Shown piece by piece: positions 38,428-48,100 of a stretch of 64,000 nt of DNA. Source of the stretch: VAZQ01 sp035263865 (GTDB taxonomy: Bacteria > Pseudomonadota > Alphaproteobacteria > Rhizobiales > Xanthobacteraceae). Below the pieces are notes generated by a model. That model searched no databases. It was not told the origin of the DNA and worked only from the letters and a program-made list of their open reading frames with translations. Within the stretch, counting starts at the first letter, position 1. Each line of letters begins with the position of its first letter. Made by a program: the position numbers and the translations under genes. The stretch spans positions 1 to 64,000 of the forward strand of contig DATFQX010000305.1 in NCBI GenBank assembly GCA_035263865.1. Direction: 5' to 3'.

Positions 38428-39435
38428 TTACGCCACTCCGGCACGCAGCAGGTCATGGAAATGCACGACGCCGACAGGGCGCCCGCCATCGACCACGATC
38501 AGCTGCGTTTTCTTGGTCGAATTGAGCAGCTCGAGGGCTTCGCTTACGAGCTGATCGGGCCGCACGGTCATCGGCTGCGACGTCATCACCTGCTCGACCT
38601 TGAGATCGAGCAGGTTGGCGCTCATGTTCCGGCGCAAATCTCCATCCGTTATGATGCCTACGAGCAGGCCATGAGCGTCGGTGATGGCGACGCAGCCGAA
38701 CGTCTTGACCGTCATCTCGGCAATCGCCTCCGACATGCGGGCTCCGACCGCGGCGAGCGGGATCTCGCTGCCGGTATGCATGATGTCGCGCACGAACTTG
38801 AGCATCGCCCCGAGGCGGCCGCCGGGGTGCAATCTGCTGAAGTCGACCGCAGTGAACCCTCGGCTCTCCAACAGGGCAATCGCCAGCGCGTCGCCGAGCG
38901 CCGCCTGCATCAGCGTCGAGGTCGTGGGCGCGAGGTTGTGCGGGCAGGCCTCCCGTGCCTGCGGTATCGCAAGCACTACGTCGGCCGCTCGGCCGAGGGT
39001 GCTGTCGCTGACCGCGGTGATGGCAATGAGCCCGATGCGGAAGCGGCGTGAGTAGTCGATGAGATGCTTGAGCTCGGCCGTCTCTCCCGACCAGGACAGC
39101 GCCATGATCACGTCGTCGGGCGTGATCATGCCGAGATCGCCATGGCTCGCTTCGCTGGGGTGGACGAAAAAGGCGGGCGTGCCGGTGGACGCGAAAGTCG
39201 CCGCGACTTTTCGGGCAACGTGCCCGGATTTGCCCATGCCGGTCACGATCAAGCGCCCTTGCGCGCCAGAGATCAAATCCACGGCGGCTATGAAGGCGCG
39301 GCCGAGCCCATCGTGGATGGCGGCGGCGAGCGTGGTGAGCCCGGTCGCTTCGACGTCGAGCGTTCGCACCGCCGAGGTGATCAGCTCGCCGGTGCGGGCG
39401 CTCATATGTCGTTTAGTGCTCAGCGCCTTGGGCAT
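38428..39435 (-). CDS. kdsD: KpsF/GutQ-family arabinose-5-phosphate isomerase
   Basis: A 335-residue sugar isomerase that converts ribulose 5-phosphate to arabinose 5-phosphate for Kdo and lipopolysaccharide synthesis. The SIS domain has RLIVTGMGKSGHVARKVAAT, PAFFVHPSEASHGDLGM and ALSWSGETAEL. Two CBS domains follow: one with VRDIMHTGSEIPLA, one with KVEQVMTSQPMTV. The start is uncertain between M at 39435 and M at 39405; neither has a strong ribosome binding site. It follows galU on the same strand about 95 bases later, so both may form an envelope-sugar operon. Confidence 0.92.
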   Translation of the reverse strand: MPKALSTKRHMSARTGELITSAVRTLDVEATGLTTLAAAIHDGLGRAFIAAVDLISGAQGRLIVTGMGKSGHVARKVAATFASTGTPAFFVHPSEASHGDLGMITPDDVIMALSWSGETAELKHLIDYSRRFRIGLIAITAVSDSTLGRAADVVLAIPQAREACPHNLAPTTSTLMQAALGDALAIALLESRGFTAVDFSRLHPGGRLGAMLKFVRDIMHTGSEIPLAAVGARMSEAIAEMTVKTFGCVAITDAHGLLVGIITDGDLRRNMSANLLDLKVEQVMTSQPMTVRPDQLVSEALELLNSTKKTQLIVVDGGRPVGVVHFHDLLRAGVA

Positions 39436-39529
39436 CGAGATCCGACAATGTGCAAAGGTGGGCGATCTGGCCCCCAGCCCAGATACTATATCTGCTTTGT
39501 CTTGGTTAGCCAAAGCATAACGCGGGACC

Positions 39530-40411
39530 CTATCCATCGCCGAGCAGGCGTTTGAGCTCGGCGCGCATGCCCGGTGCAATGTCGTCGCGTTCGAGCGCGT
39601 AAGCGATATTGGCCGCGAGAAAACCCACCTTCGAGCCGCAATCGAAGGCTCTGCCTTCGAATTCCAGTCCGTAAAATGGTTGCGTTCGCGCGAGTTCGAT
39701 CATTGCATCGGTGAGCTGGATTTCGTCGCCGGCGCCGCGCCGCTCCGCGGCAAGGACGCCGAAAATCTCGGGCTGCAAGATGTAACGGCCGGTGATGATG
39801 AGGTCCGAGGGCGCTTTGTCGCGCGCCGGTTTCTCGACCATTTGCGTCACCGAGAACAGCCCGCCTTTGCGATCGCCGATCCCAACGACGCCATACATGT
39901 GCAGGCGTTCGGCCGGCATCTTCTCCACCGCAATGATGTTTGCGCTGTCGGGGAGGTCGCGCCCCGCGTCGATCATCTGAGCGAGGCAGCCGCGGTTGTG
40001 CTGTACCAGCACGTCAGGGAGCAACAGTGCGAACGGCTCGTGCCCCACGAGCTCGCGTGCGCACCAGACCGCATGGCCGAGCCCCAGGGGCACTTGTTGG
40101 CGCGTGAAGCTCGCGGTTCCCGGCGCCGGCACGTCGCGCGCTAGGACCTCGAGCTCGTCGCGGCGCTGGCGTTCGGTGAGCGTGTGCTCGAGCTCGAATT
40201 GGCGGTCGAAATGATCCTCGATAACGGCCTTGTTGCGGCCGGTCACGAAGATGAAGTGCTCGATCCCTGCTTCGCGCGCCTCGTCGACCACGTGCTGGAT
40301 CAGCGGCCGGTCGACCACCGGCAGCATCTCCTTCGGCATCGCCTTGGTGGCCGGCAGAAATCGGGTGCCAAGCCCTGCGACGGGGAAAACGGCTTTGCGG
40401 ATCGGTCTCAT
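39530..40411 (-). CDS. galU: UTP-glucose-1-phosphate uridylyltransferase
   Basis: A 293-residue nucleotidyltransferase making UDP-glucose for surface polysaccharides. The nucleotide-binding start is FPVAGLGTRFLPATKAMPKE, then PVVDRPLIQHVVDEA, and the middle has GLGHAVWCAREL and ALLLPDVLVQ. The length is normal. The frame is open 30 codons further upstream, but conserved sequence begins at MRPIRKAV. It is divergent from the lytic transglycosylase gene and precedes the kdsD-like gene, consistent with an envelope function. Confidence 0.95.
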   Translation of the reverse strand: MRPIRKAVFPVAGLGTRFLPATKAMPKEMLPVVDRPLIQHVVDEAREAGIEHFIFVTGRNKAVIEDHFDRQFELEHTLTERQRRDELEVLARDVPAPGTASFTRQQVPLGLGHAVWCARELVGHEPFALLLPDVLVQHNRGCLAQMIDAGRDLPDSANIIAVEKMPAERLHMYGVVGIGDRKGGLFSVTQMVEKPARDKAPSDLIITGRYILQPEIFGVLAAERRGAGDEIQLTDAMIELARTQPFYGLEFEGRAFDCGSKVGFLAANIAYALERDDIAPGMRAELKRLLGDG

Positions 40412-40587
40412 GATGTCGCTTCGATTGTAGTCGGAAGCCGCTCCATCTGTCTCGGTATTGCCGAAGTTTGGACGTGCAATGGCAGCTCCGCTCGCAGGCA
40501 ATAAGTCCCAATCCGTGCTGTGGCGGCAAGAGGCCCGCGGCTATAATCCTCGGTCCCAGCTGAACAACGCTTAGGAAGCTCGCAACT

Positions 40588-41994
40588 TTGCACGAATTCT
40601 CTGTCGATCCGATACGCAACATCACGAGCCGAATTGGATGGCCAAGATTTGCGCCACCAATAATCTTCAGTATGGCCGTTTTGGCGGGTGCGGTTTGTGC
40701 GACCCCCGCTTTTCCCGAGGGCTTTGACATTCGCACTCTGTTCAATCCGCCCGCACCGAGCACCAGCGCAGCGCCTGCGCCCGCGAGTACCGCCGGCACG
40801 CAGGAATGGAGCGGCGAATCGGGCGCCTCCAATCACCCACTCATGACCGCGCAAGCGATACGGGCCGCCGCCGCCAATTTCCGCAACTGTCTCGCCGGCC
40901 TGTGGCCGCAGGCCGAGCGCCGCGGCGTTTCGCGATCGGTTTTCGAGGCGAGCCTTGCCGGGCTGACGCCCGATTTGCGCATCATGGATCTGCTCGATGC
41001 CCAGCCGGAGTTCACCAAATCCGTCTGGGACTATCTCGACATCCTGGTGAACGAAGATCGCGTGCAGAACGGCAAGGCGATTCTCACCAAGTACCGCGGC
41101 ACGTTCGATGCAGTTGAGAAGGCGTACGGAGTCGATCGCCACTTCATCGCCGCTATCTGGGGCGTGGAATCCAATTACGGAACGCAGATCGGCGAGCGCT
41201 TGGTCATCCGTTCAACGGCGACGCTTGCCTGTATCGGGCGTCGGCAGGATTATTTCCGCGAGGAATTGCTCTCGGCATTGGAAATTCTCTCGCGCGGCGA
41301 TGTGACGCCTGAGCATCTCAAGGGCTCGTGGGCGGGCGCGTTCGGCCCAACCCAGTTCATGCCGACCTCGTTCAAGCGCTACGCCGTGGACTTCGACGGC
41401 GACGGCCGTCGCGACGTCGTCGACTCGATGCCGGATGTGGTGGCCTCCACCGCGAACAATCTCAAGAAGGATGGTTGGGTCACCGGTCAAACCTGGGGCT
41501 ACGAGGTCGTGGTGCCGAAAGGCTTCAATTTCCTGCTCGCCGATCGCTCGCGCGTCATGGCGGTGCAGGAATGGGAGCGATTGGGCATCCGGCGCGCCGG
41601 GGGCAAGCCTTTCCCGCGCGCGCAGGATCGCGCCTATTTGCTGGTGCCGGCAGGTGCGCAAGGTCCCGCTTTCCTGATGCTGCAGAATTTTAGCGTCATC
41701 ATGAAATACAACCCGGCCGAGGCTTACGCGCTCGCCATCGGCCATCTCGCGGACCGGCTGCGCGGCGGGGAACCTTTCGTGCGGCCTTGGCCGCGGCACG
41801 AACGCGTGCTGACGCGGGAGGAACGTTACGAGTTGCAGCAGCACCTGGCCGCGCGCGGTTACGACGTGGGCGAGCCTGACGGCCGCCTCGGCGGCAAAAC
41901 CCGCAGCGCGCTGCGCCACTTCCAATCCGCGGGCGGAGAGGTGCCCGACGGGTTCGCTTCGGCCACGGTCCTGGAGCGGCTGCGCAGCCGGTAG
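40588..41994 (+). CDS. Lytic murein transglycosylase (MltB family) with PG-binding domain
   Basis: A 468-residue peptidoglycan-cleaving enzyme. After a likely signal segment at residues 20-42, the SLT_2 domain carries the catalytic glutamate in AAIWGVESNYGTQ, followed by SWAGAFGPTQFMPTSF. A C-terminal peptidoglycan-binding domain includes RGYDVGEPDGRLGGKTRSALRHFQ. It acts in the periplasm on murein glycan strands. The start is a TTG with AGGAAG nine bases before it; the next methionine is 28 codons later and would cut the signal peptide. It is transcribed away from galU. Confidence 0.9.
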   Translation: MHEFSVDPIRNITSRIGWPRFAPPIIFSMAVLAGAVCATPAFPEGFDIRTLFNPPAPSTSAAPAPASTAGTQEWSGESGASNHPLMTAQAIRAAAANFRNCLAGLWPQAERRGVSRSVFEASLAGLTPDLRIMDLLDAQPEFTKSVWDYLDILVNEDRVQNGKAILTKYRGTFDAVEKAYGVDRHFIAAIWGVESNYGTQIGERLVIRSTATLACIGRRQDYFREELLSALEILSRGDVTPEHLKGSWAGAFGPTQFMPTSFKRYAVDFDGDGRRDVVDSMPDVVASTANNLKKDGWVTGQTWGYEVVVPKGFNFLLADRSRVMAVQEWERLGIRRAGGKPFPRAQDRAYLLVPAGAQGPAFLMLQNFSVIMKYNPAEAYALAIGHLADRLRGGEPFVRPWPRHERVLTREERYELQQHLAARGYDVGEPDGRLGGKTRSALRHFQSAGGEVPDGFASATVLERLRSR

Positions 41995-42078
41995 CCCACC
42001 TTCAAGTTGACGTTTTTTGGTGATATTCCAAGTCAAATGGCGCGGCTATTCCCGCGTCACGATCCTGGGCAGGTGAGC

Positions 42079-43644
42079 ATGGGTCTATCCCGCGTGTCCC
42101 GAGTGTGTGTGGCCGCCGCGGTAGCCGGCATTACGCTCGCGCTGCTGTTGCCTGCGCAGGCGCAGTTCTGGGATTGGGGCGGTCGTCCACAGCGCCAGCA
42201 GCAATGGAACAATAACTGGGGCGGATGGGGGGGCGGCGGCTGGAACGACCGCCGCTACGATGAGCGGCGCTATTACGATCCCTATCGGCAGGAACGCGAG
42301 GCGCCCGTCGATTATTCGCGCGCGCCGCCGTCGTCACAGAAGAAGCCCGAGGCGACGACCTCGATTGTCGTCATGGGCGACGCCAATGCGGATTGGCTGG
42401 CCTATGGGCTCGAGGATGCATTTTCGGAAAATCCGGAGGTCGCGGTCGTACGCAAGCATCGCACCGATTCCGGTCTGATCCGCTATGACCAGCGCCGCGA
42501 CCTCGAATGGCCGCAAGTGGCGCGCGAGATTATCGCGGCCGAGAAACCGAAGTTCATCGTTGTGATGCTCGGAAACAACGATCGTCAGACGATCCGCGAA
42601 AAGGCCCCGCCTGCCGCGCGCCCGGGTACGCCCAAGCCGAATGCGCAGGCGGGCCAGCCCGCCCCCTCGGCGACGCCGCCGATCCCGGCGCCCCCACCCG
42701 ACCCAGAGCAACAACCGCCCGCGCCCGCTGAAGCCGCCGAGCACGCGAACATGACGCCCGAGCAGGCGCGTCAAGCCTCCTACGGCCCCTGGGAGTTCCA
42801 CACGGAGAAATGGGAGCTTGCCTATGTCAGGCGCATCGACGCCATGATCGCAGCGCTCAAAAGTGCCGGCGTTCCGGTGCTGTGGGTCGGTTTGCCCTCG
42901 CAACGCAACACTAAGACCAGCGCGGATTCTTTGTACCTGAACGAGCTCTACCGCGGCCGGGCCGAGAAGGCGGGAATCATATACGTCGACATCTGGGACG
43001 GTTTCGTCGACGAGGGCGGCCGTTACTCGCAACAGGGACCGGATTATGAAGGGCAGATACGCCGGTTACGCTCCGGCGACGGCGTCTACTACACCAAGTT
43101 CGGCGCTCGCAAGCTCGCCCATTATGTGGAGCGCGAAATCCAGCGCAGCATGACCAACCGGAGCATGCCGGTGGCGTTGCCGGCGCCGACGGATTCCGGT
43201 TCGCAGGCCGCCAAGCCGGGCGCCCCGGCCCAGCGGCCCGCGGCCGGGCCGGTGGTGCCGCTGACCGCCATGCAAGTGGCGCCGGAGGAGCTGATTGGTG
43301 GCGGCCGTGCCTCGGCGGCTGACGCAAACGCCTCGCGCGTGCTGACCAAAGGTGAACCCATCGCGGCCCCGAGCGGACGCGCCGACGACTTCAGCTGGCC
43401 GCGCGGCAGTGCGCTCAAAGTTCAGCCAACAGCTCCCGATAACACTGGGAGCCCTGCCGCCCCGGTGATGGCGCCGGATGACGCGAGCGCCCCAGCGAAA
43501 GGCGCATCCGGAAAAGGCGCAGCGACGGCCGATTCCGGCCAGGTCGGCGCGACGGCGGAGCAGAAGCCGGCAGCGCAGCGCCGCCCGCGCCGGAGTAACC
43601 CTCATGCGCAGCGGCCGTTCTTTTTTCCAAACTTCTTTCGCTAG
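42079..43644 (+). CDS. DUF459 periplasmic SGNH-fold protein with altered catalytic residues
   Basis: A 521-residue exported protein. A signal peptide at residues 1-28 ends LLLPAQAQ, followed by a tryptophan-, asparagine- and glycine-rich stretch (about 30-70). The DUF459 domain begins at TTSIVVMGDANADW. Where SGNH hydrolases have GDS, this has GDA (A102), and where the catalytic histidine is expected in a DGVH motif it has DGVYYTKFG. The protein may therefore be a pseudo-hydrolase. The C-terminal third is proline- and alanine-rich. AGGTGA precedes the ATG. It follows the lytic transglycosylase gene after 84 bases, consistent with a cell-wall role. Confidence 0.8.
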   Translation: MGLSRVSRVCVAAAVAGITLALLLPAQAQFWDWGGRPQRQQQWNNNWGGWGGGGWNDRRYDERRYYDPYRQEREAPVDYSRAPPSSQKKPEATTSIVVMGDANADWLAYGLEDAFSENPEVAVVRKHRTDSGLIRYDQRRDLEWPQVAREIIAAEKPKFIVVMLGNNDRQTIREKAPPAARPGTPKPNAQAGQPAPSATPPIPAPPPDPEQQPPAPAEAAEHANMTPEQARQASYGPWEFHTEKWELAYVRRIDAMIAALKSAGVPVLWVGLPSQRNTKTSADSLYLNELYRGRAEKAGIIYVDIWDGFVDEGGRYSQQGPDYEGQIRRLRSGDGVYYTKFGARKLAHYVEREIQRSMTNRSMPVALPAPTDSGSQAAKPGAPAQRPAAGPVVPLTAMQVAPEELIGGGRASAADANASRVLTKGEPIAAPSGRADDFSWPRGSALKVQPTAPDNTGSPAAPVMAPDDASAPAKGASGKGAATADSGQVGATAEQKPAAQRRPRRSNPHAQRPFFFPNFFR

Positions 43645-43689
43645 AACGTGAGTGCGGCGCGGCACTACGAGCTCGGCGCCCGCAAACCC

Positions 43690-45105
43690 TCATCGCGGTA
43701 AGGTCGTCGATCCCATCAAGAACTTGTCGACCGCATGCGCCGCTTGGCGGCCCTCGCGAATAGCCCAGACCACGAGCGACTGGCCGCGCCGCATATCGCC
43801 GGCGGCGAATATTTTCGGATTGGAGCTCTGGTAGAGCACAGTATCGGCTTTGACGTTGCCGCGCTGGTCGAGCTCGAGCCCGAGCTCTTCGATCATGCCT
43901 TTGTGCACGGGATGCACGAAGCCCATGGCGAGCAGCACGAGATCAGCGTCGACTTCGAACTCGGTGCCCGCGATGGGCTTGATCTTCTCGTCGACGCGCA
44001 CGCAATGCAATTTCTTCACCGCCCCAGCCTCGCCGGAAAATTTGGTGGTCAGCACGGCGAAATCGCGCTTCACCCCTTCCTCATGACTCGATGACGTACG
44101 CAGTTTCAGCGGCCAGTCGGGCCAGGTCAGCATTTTGTTCTCGCGCAACGGCGGCTGCGGCAGAATCTCGAAATTCGTGACCGAGCGCGCGCCTTGGCGG
44201 AACGCGGTGCCGATGCAGTCAGAGCCGGTGTCGCCGCCACCGATGACGACCACGTGCTTGTCAGCGGCGAGGATCGGCTCGTCCTCCTGCGGTTCGCCGC
44301 TCACGCGGCGGTTCTGCTGCGGCAGGAAGTCCATGGCGAAATGGATGCCCTTGAGCTCGCGGCCGGGGATCGGCAGATCGCGCGCGTCTTCCGCCCCGCC
44401 AGCCAGCACGAGCGCATCGTAGTCGCGGAGCAAAGCCTCGGCGGGCACGTTCACACCGACATGGGCGTTGTAGTGGAAGGTCACTCCTTCCGCCTCCATC
44501 TGCGCGGCGCGCCGCGCGACGATGTGCTTCTCCATCTTGAAATCGGGGATGCCGTAGGTCAGCAAGCCGCCAGCCTTGGCGAGCTTCTCGAATACGTGCA
44601 CGTCGTGGCCGACGCGGGCGAGTTGCTGGGCACACGCCATCCCCGCCGGCCCCGAGCCGACGATCGCAATCTTTTTCCCGGTCTTGAGCGCCGGCGGTTC
44701 CGGCTTGACCCATCCCTGCTCGAAGGCACGATCGGTGATCGCACATTCGATGGTTTTGATGGTGACCGGGTTGTCCTCGATGTTCAGCGTGCAGGCGGCC
44801 TCGCACGGCGCGGGGCAGATGCGGCCGGTCACTTCGGGAAAATTATTGGTGGAATGGAGGTTGCGCGCCGCTTCCTCCCATTCGCCGCGATAGACGAGAT
44901 CGTTCCAATCCGGAATCTGATTGTTGACCGGGCAACCGGTGTGGCAATAAGGGATCCCGCAATCCATGCAGCGTGCGGCTTGCTTTTTGTTCTCCGCCTC
45001 CGGCAACGGGTGGATGAACTCGCGCCAATGCTTTATGCGCTGCTCGACCGGCTCGTAATGGCGGTCCTCGCGCTCGTATTCCAGGAAACCGGTGATCTTG
45101 CCCAT
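43690..45105 (-). CDS. gltD: Glutamate synthase small subunit
   Basis: A 471-residue beta subunit that feeds NADPH electrons to the large subunit. The N-terminal Fe-S domain has C46, C49, C54 and C58 in RCMDCGIPYCHTGCP and a second cysteine group in GRICPAPCEAACTLN. The FAD site is IVGSGPAGMACAQ and the NADPH site VVIGGGDTGSDCIG. The length is normal. It lies 23 bases after gltB on the same strand, forming a gltB-gltD operon for ammonia assimilation. Confidence 0.96.
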   Translation of the reverse strand: MGKITGFLEYEREDRHYEPVEQRIKHWREFIHPLPEAENKKQAARCMDCGIPYCHTGCPVNNQIPDWNDLVYRGEWEEAARNLHSTNNFPEVTGRICPAPCEAACTLNIEDNPVTIKTIECAITDRAFEQGWVKPEPPALKTGKKIAIVGSGPAGMACAQQLARVGHDVHVFEKLAKAGGLLTYGIPDFKMEKHIVARRAAQMEAEGVTFHYNAHVGVNVPAEALLRDYDALVLAGGAEDARDLPIPGRELKGIHFAMDFLPQQNRRVSGEPQEDEPILAADKHVVVIGGGDTGSDCIGTAFRQGARSVTNFEILPQPPLRENKMLTWPDWPLKLRTSSSHEEGVKRDFAVLTTKFSGEAGAVKKLHCVRVDEKIKPIAGTEFEVDADLVLLAMGFVHPVHKGMIEELGLELDQRGNVKADTVLYQSSNPKIFAAGDMRRGQSLVVWAIREGRQAAHAVDKFLMGSTTLPR

Positions 45106-45128
45106 TCGCGCTCAGGCGGCGGATGACG

Positions 45129-48100
45129 CTATTCCGCCGCTTCCACGATCCGCTCCCGTTGCAGCTCGGCGAGGGCGCGCCGGTACTCGACCGGCATCAC
45201 TTTGCGGAACATCGGGCAATATTTCTTCCACTCGGCCAGGATCCTCTCCGCGACTGTCGAGCCGGTGAAACGCGCGTGCCGCGTGATCAGGAGGTTGAGG
45301 CGCTCCAGATCATGTTGGGTCATATCGTCCATGACGTCGACGCGGCCGTGCGACCCCAGATCATGGGCTTGATGATAGATGCGCTCGCTGGCCTCTTCCT
45401 CCTCCGGCAGCGGTTCGAGCTCGACCATGGCGAGGTTGCAGCGCGAAGGGAAGCTGCCGTCCTCGTCCAGCACATAGGCGATGCCGCCGGACATCCCGGC
45501 AGCGAAATTGCGTCCGGTGGGGCCGAGCACGACCACGATGCCGCCGGTCATGTATTCGCAGCAATGGTCGCCGGCGCCCTCGATCACGGCGACGGCCCCG
45601 GAATTGCGCACGGCAAATCGCTCACCAGCCACGCCCCGGAAATAGCATTCGCCTTCGATGGCCCCGTAGAGCACGGTATTGCCAACGATGATCGATGCCT
45701 CCGGCACGATGCCGGCGTCGGCGCTCGGGCGTGCGATGATGCGCCCACCCGAGAGCCCCTTGCCGACATAATCGTTGGCGTCCCCTTCGAGCACGAAGGT
45801 GACTCCGCGCGCGAGCCACGCTCCGAAGCTCTGCCCGGCGGTGCCTGTGAACTTCACGCTGATGATATCGTCGGGCAACCCCTCGTGCCCGTATCGCTTG
45901 GCGATCTCGCCCGAAAGCATGGCCCCGACCGCGCGATCGGTGTTCTTGATGGCGCTTTCGATCCGCACCGGCACACCCTGATCGAGCGCACTCTGCGCCT
46001 GCGCGATCAGCCTGCGATCGAGGATGTCATGGATCCTATGGTCCTGCGGCTCGCAATTGTAAATCGCCACGCCTCGCGGGGCCTGCGGCTTCACGAATAG
46101 CCTGGAGAAGTCGAGCCCCTTGGCCTTCCAATGCGCGACAACCTGGCGCCTGTCGAGCATCTGCATCTGCCCGATCATCTCGTTGAAGGTACGATAGCCC
46201 AGTTGAGCCATCAGCTCGCGCACCTCCTCGGCGACGAAGAAGAAATAATTGATCACGTGCTCGGGCGCACCCTTGAAGCGCTTGCGCAGCACGGGATCCT
46301 GAGTAGCCACGCCCACCGGGCAGGTATTGAGATGACATACGCGCATCATGATGCAGCCGGCTGCGATCAAGGGGGCGGTCGAGAAGCCAAATTCGTCGGC
46401 GCCGAGCAGCGCGCCGACCACGACGTCTCGCCCTGTGCGCATGCCTCCATCGACCTGGACGGAGATGCGTCCGCGCAGCCGGTTCGTCACCAGCGTCTGG
46501 TGTGTCTCGGCGAGCCCGATCTCCCAGGGCGAGCCGGCGTGCTTGATCGATGTGAGCGGCGAAGCGCCGGTGCCGCCTTCGAAGCCGGCGATGGTTACGT
46601 GATCGGCGCGCGCCTTGGAAACGCCCGCCGCGACGGTACCCACGCCGACCTCGGAGACGAGTTTCACCGATACCAGCCCGTCCGGATTGACGTTTTTGAG
46701 ATCGAAGATCAGCTGGGCCAGGTCCTCGATTGAATAGATGTCGTGGTGCGGCGGCGGTGAGATCAGCCCGACGCCGGGAGTGGAGTGACGCACCTTGGCG
46801 ATGATCTTGTCGACTTTGTGCCCGGGGAGTTGGCCCCCTTCGCCGGGTTTGGCCCCTTGTGCCATCTTGATCTGCATCATGTCGGAATTGATGAGATATT
46901 CCGTCGTCACGCCGAACCGACCGGAGGCGACCTGCTTGATGGCCGAGCGCATGGAATCGCCGTTCGGCAACGGCTTGAAGCGATCCGCCTCCTCGCCGCC
47001 TTCGCCGGTATTGGATTTTCCACCGATGCGATTCATGGCGATGGCGAGCGTGGTATGCGCCTCGCGCGAGATCGAGCCGAACGACATTGCGCCGGTGGAG
47101 AAGCGCCGCACGATATGCGCCGCAGGCTCGACGTCCTCCATCGGCACCGGTTTACGTCCGTCCTCTTCCGCAGGTTTAAGCCGGAAAAGACCGCGGATGG
47201 TGAGCAGCCGCTCTGACTGTTCGTTGCAGACCCTGGCGTAGGAGCGATACGCGTCGGGAATATTGCCGCGCACCGCGTGCTGAAGCGCGGAGATGGTGGC
47301 GGCGGTCCACGCATGGTCCTCGCCGCGCACTCGGAATTGGTACTCGCCGCCGACATCGAGCGCGTCGCGATAGATCGGCGCATCGCTGAAGGCTTCGCGG
47401 TGCCGCCGCACCGATTCTTCGGCGATCTCGGCGAGCGCGACCCCTTCGATCCGGGTCGCAGTGCCGGTGAAGTACTCGGCGACGAACTCCGACTTGAGGC
47501 CGACAGCATCGAAAATCTGCGCGCCGCAATACGACTGGTATGTGGAGATACCCATCTTGGACATCACCTTGAGAATGCCCTTGTCGATCGATTTGATATA
47601 TCGCTTGACGATCTCCTTCTCATCGAGCTTTTGCGGCAGGTTGTCTTTCATCGCGCGCAACGTCTCGAAGGCGAGATAAGGATTGATCGCCTCCGCGCCG
47701 TAGCCGGCGAGACAGCAGAAGTGATGCACTTCTCGAGGTTCACCCGATTCGACCACGAGGCCCACGGAGGTGCGCAGGCCCTGCCGGATCAGGTGATGAT
47801 GAACGGCCGCGCAGGCGAGCAGCGAAGGCATCGGAACATGGTCAGGGCCCGCGCGGCGATCAGAGAGGATGATAATGTTGATGCCTTCGCGCACGACCGC
47901 CTCGGCACGCACGCAGAGCGTATCGAGCGCGTCCTTCAAACCGGCGGCGCCATGCTCGGCCGGCCAGGTGGTGTCGAGCGTGTGCGATTTGAAGTGGCCG
48001 TCGCCGACCTCGGATATGGCGCGGATCTTCTCGAGATCCGCGTCCGTGAGAATCGGCTGACGCACCTCGAGGCGCTTGAGACGCGAGGTGCCCTCGAGAT

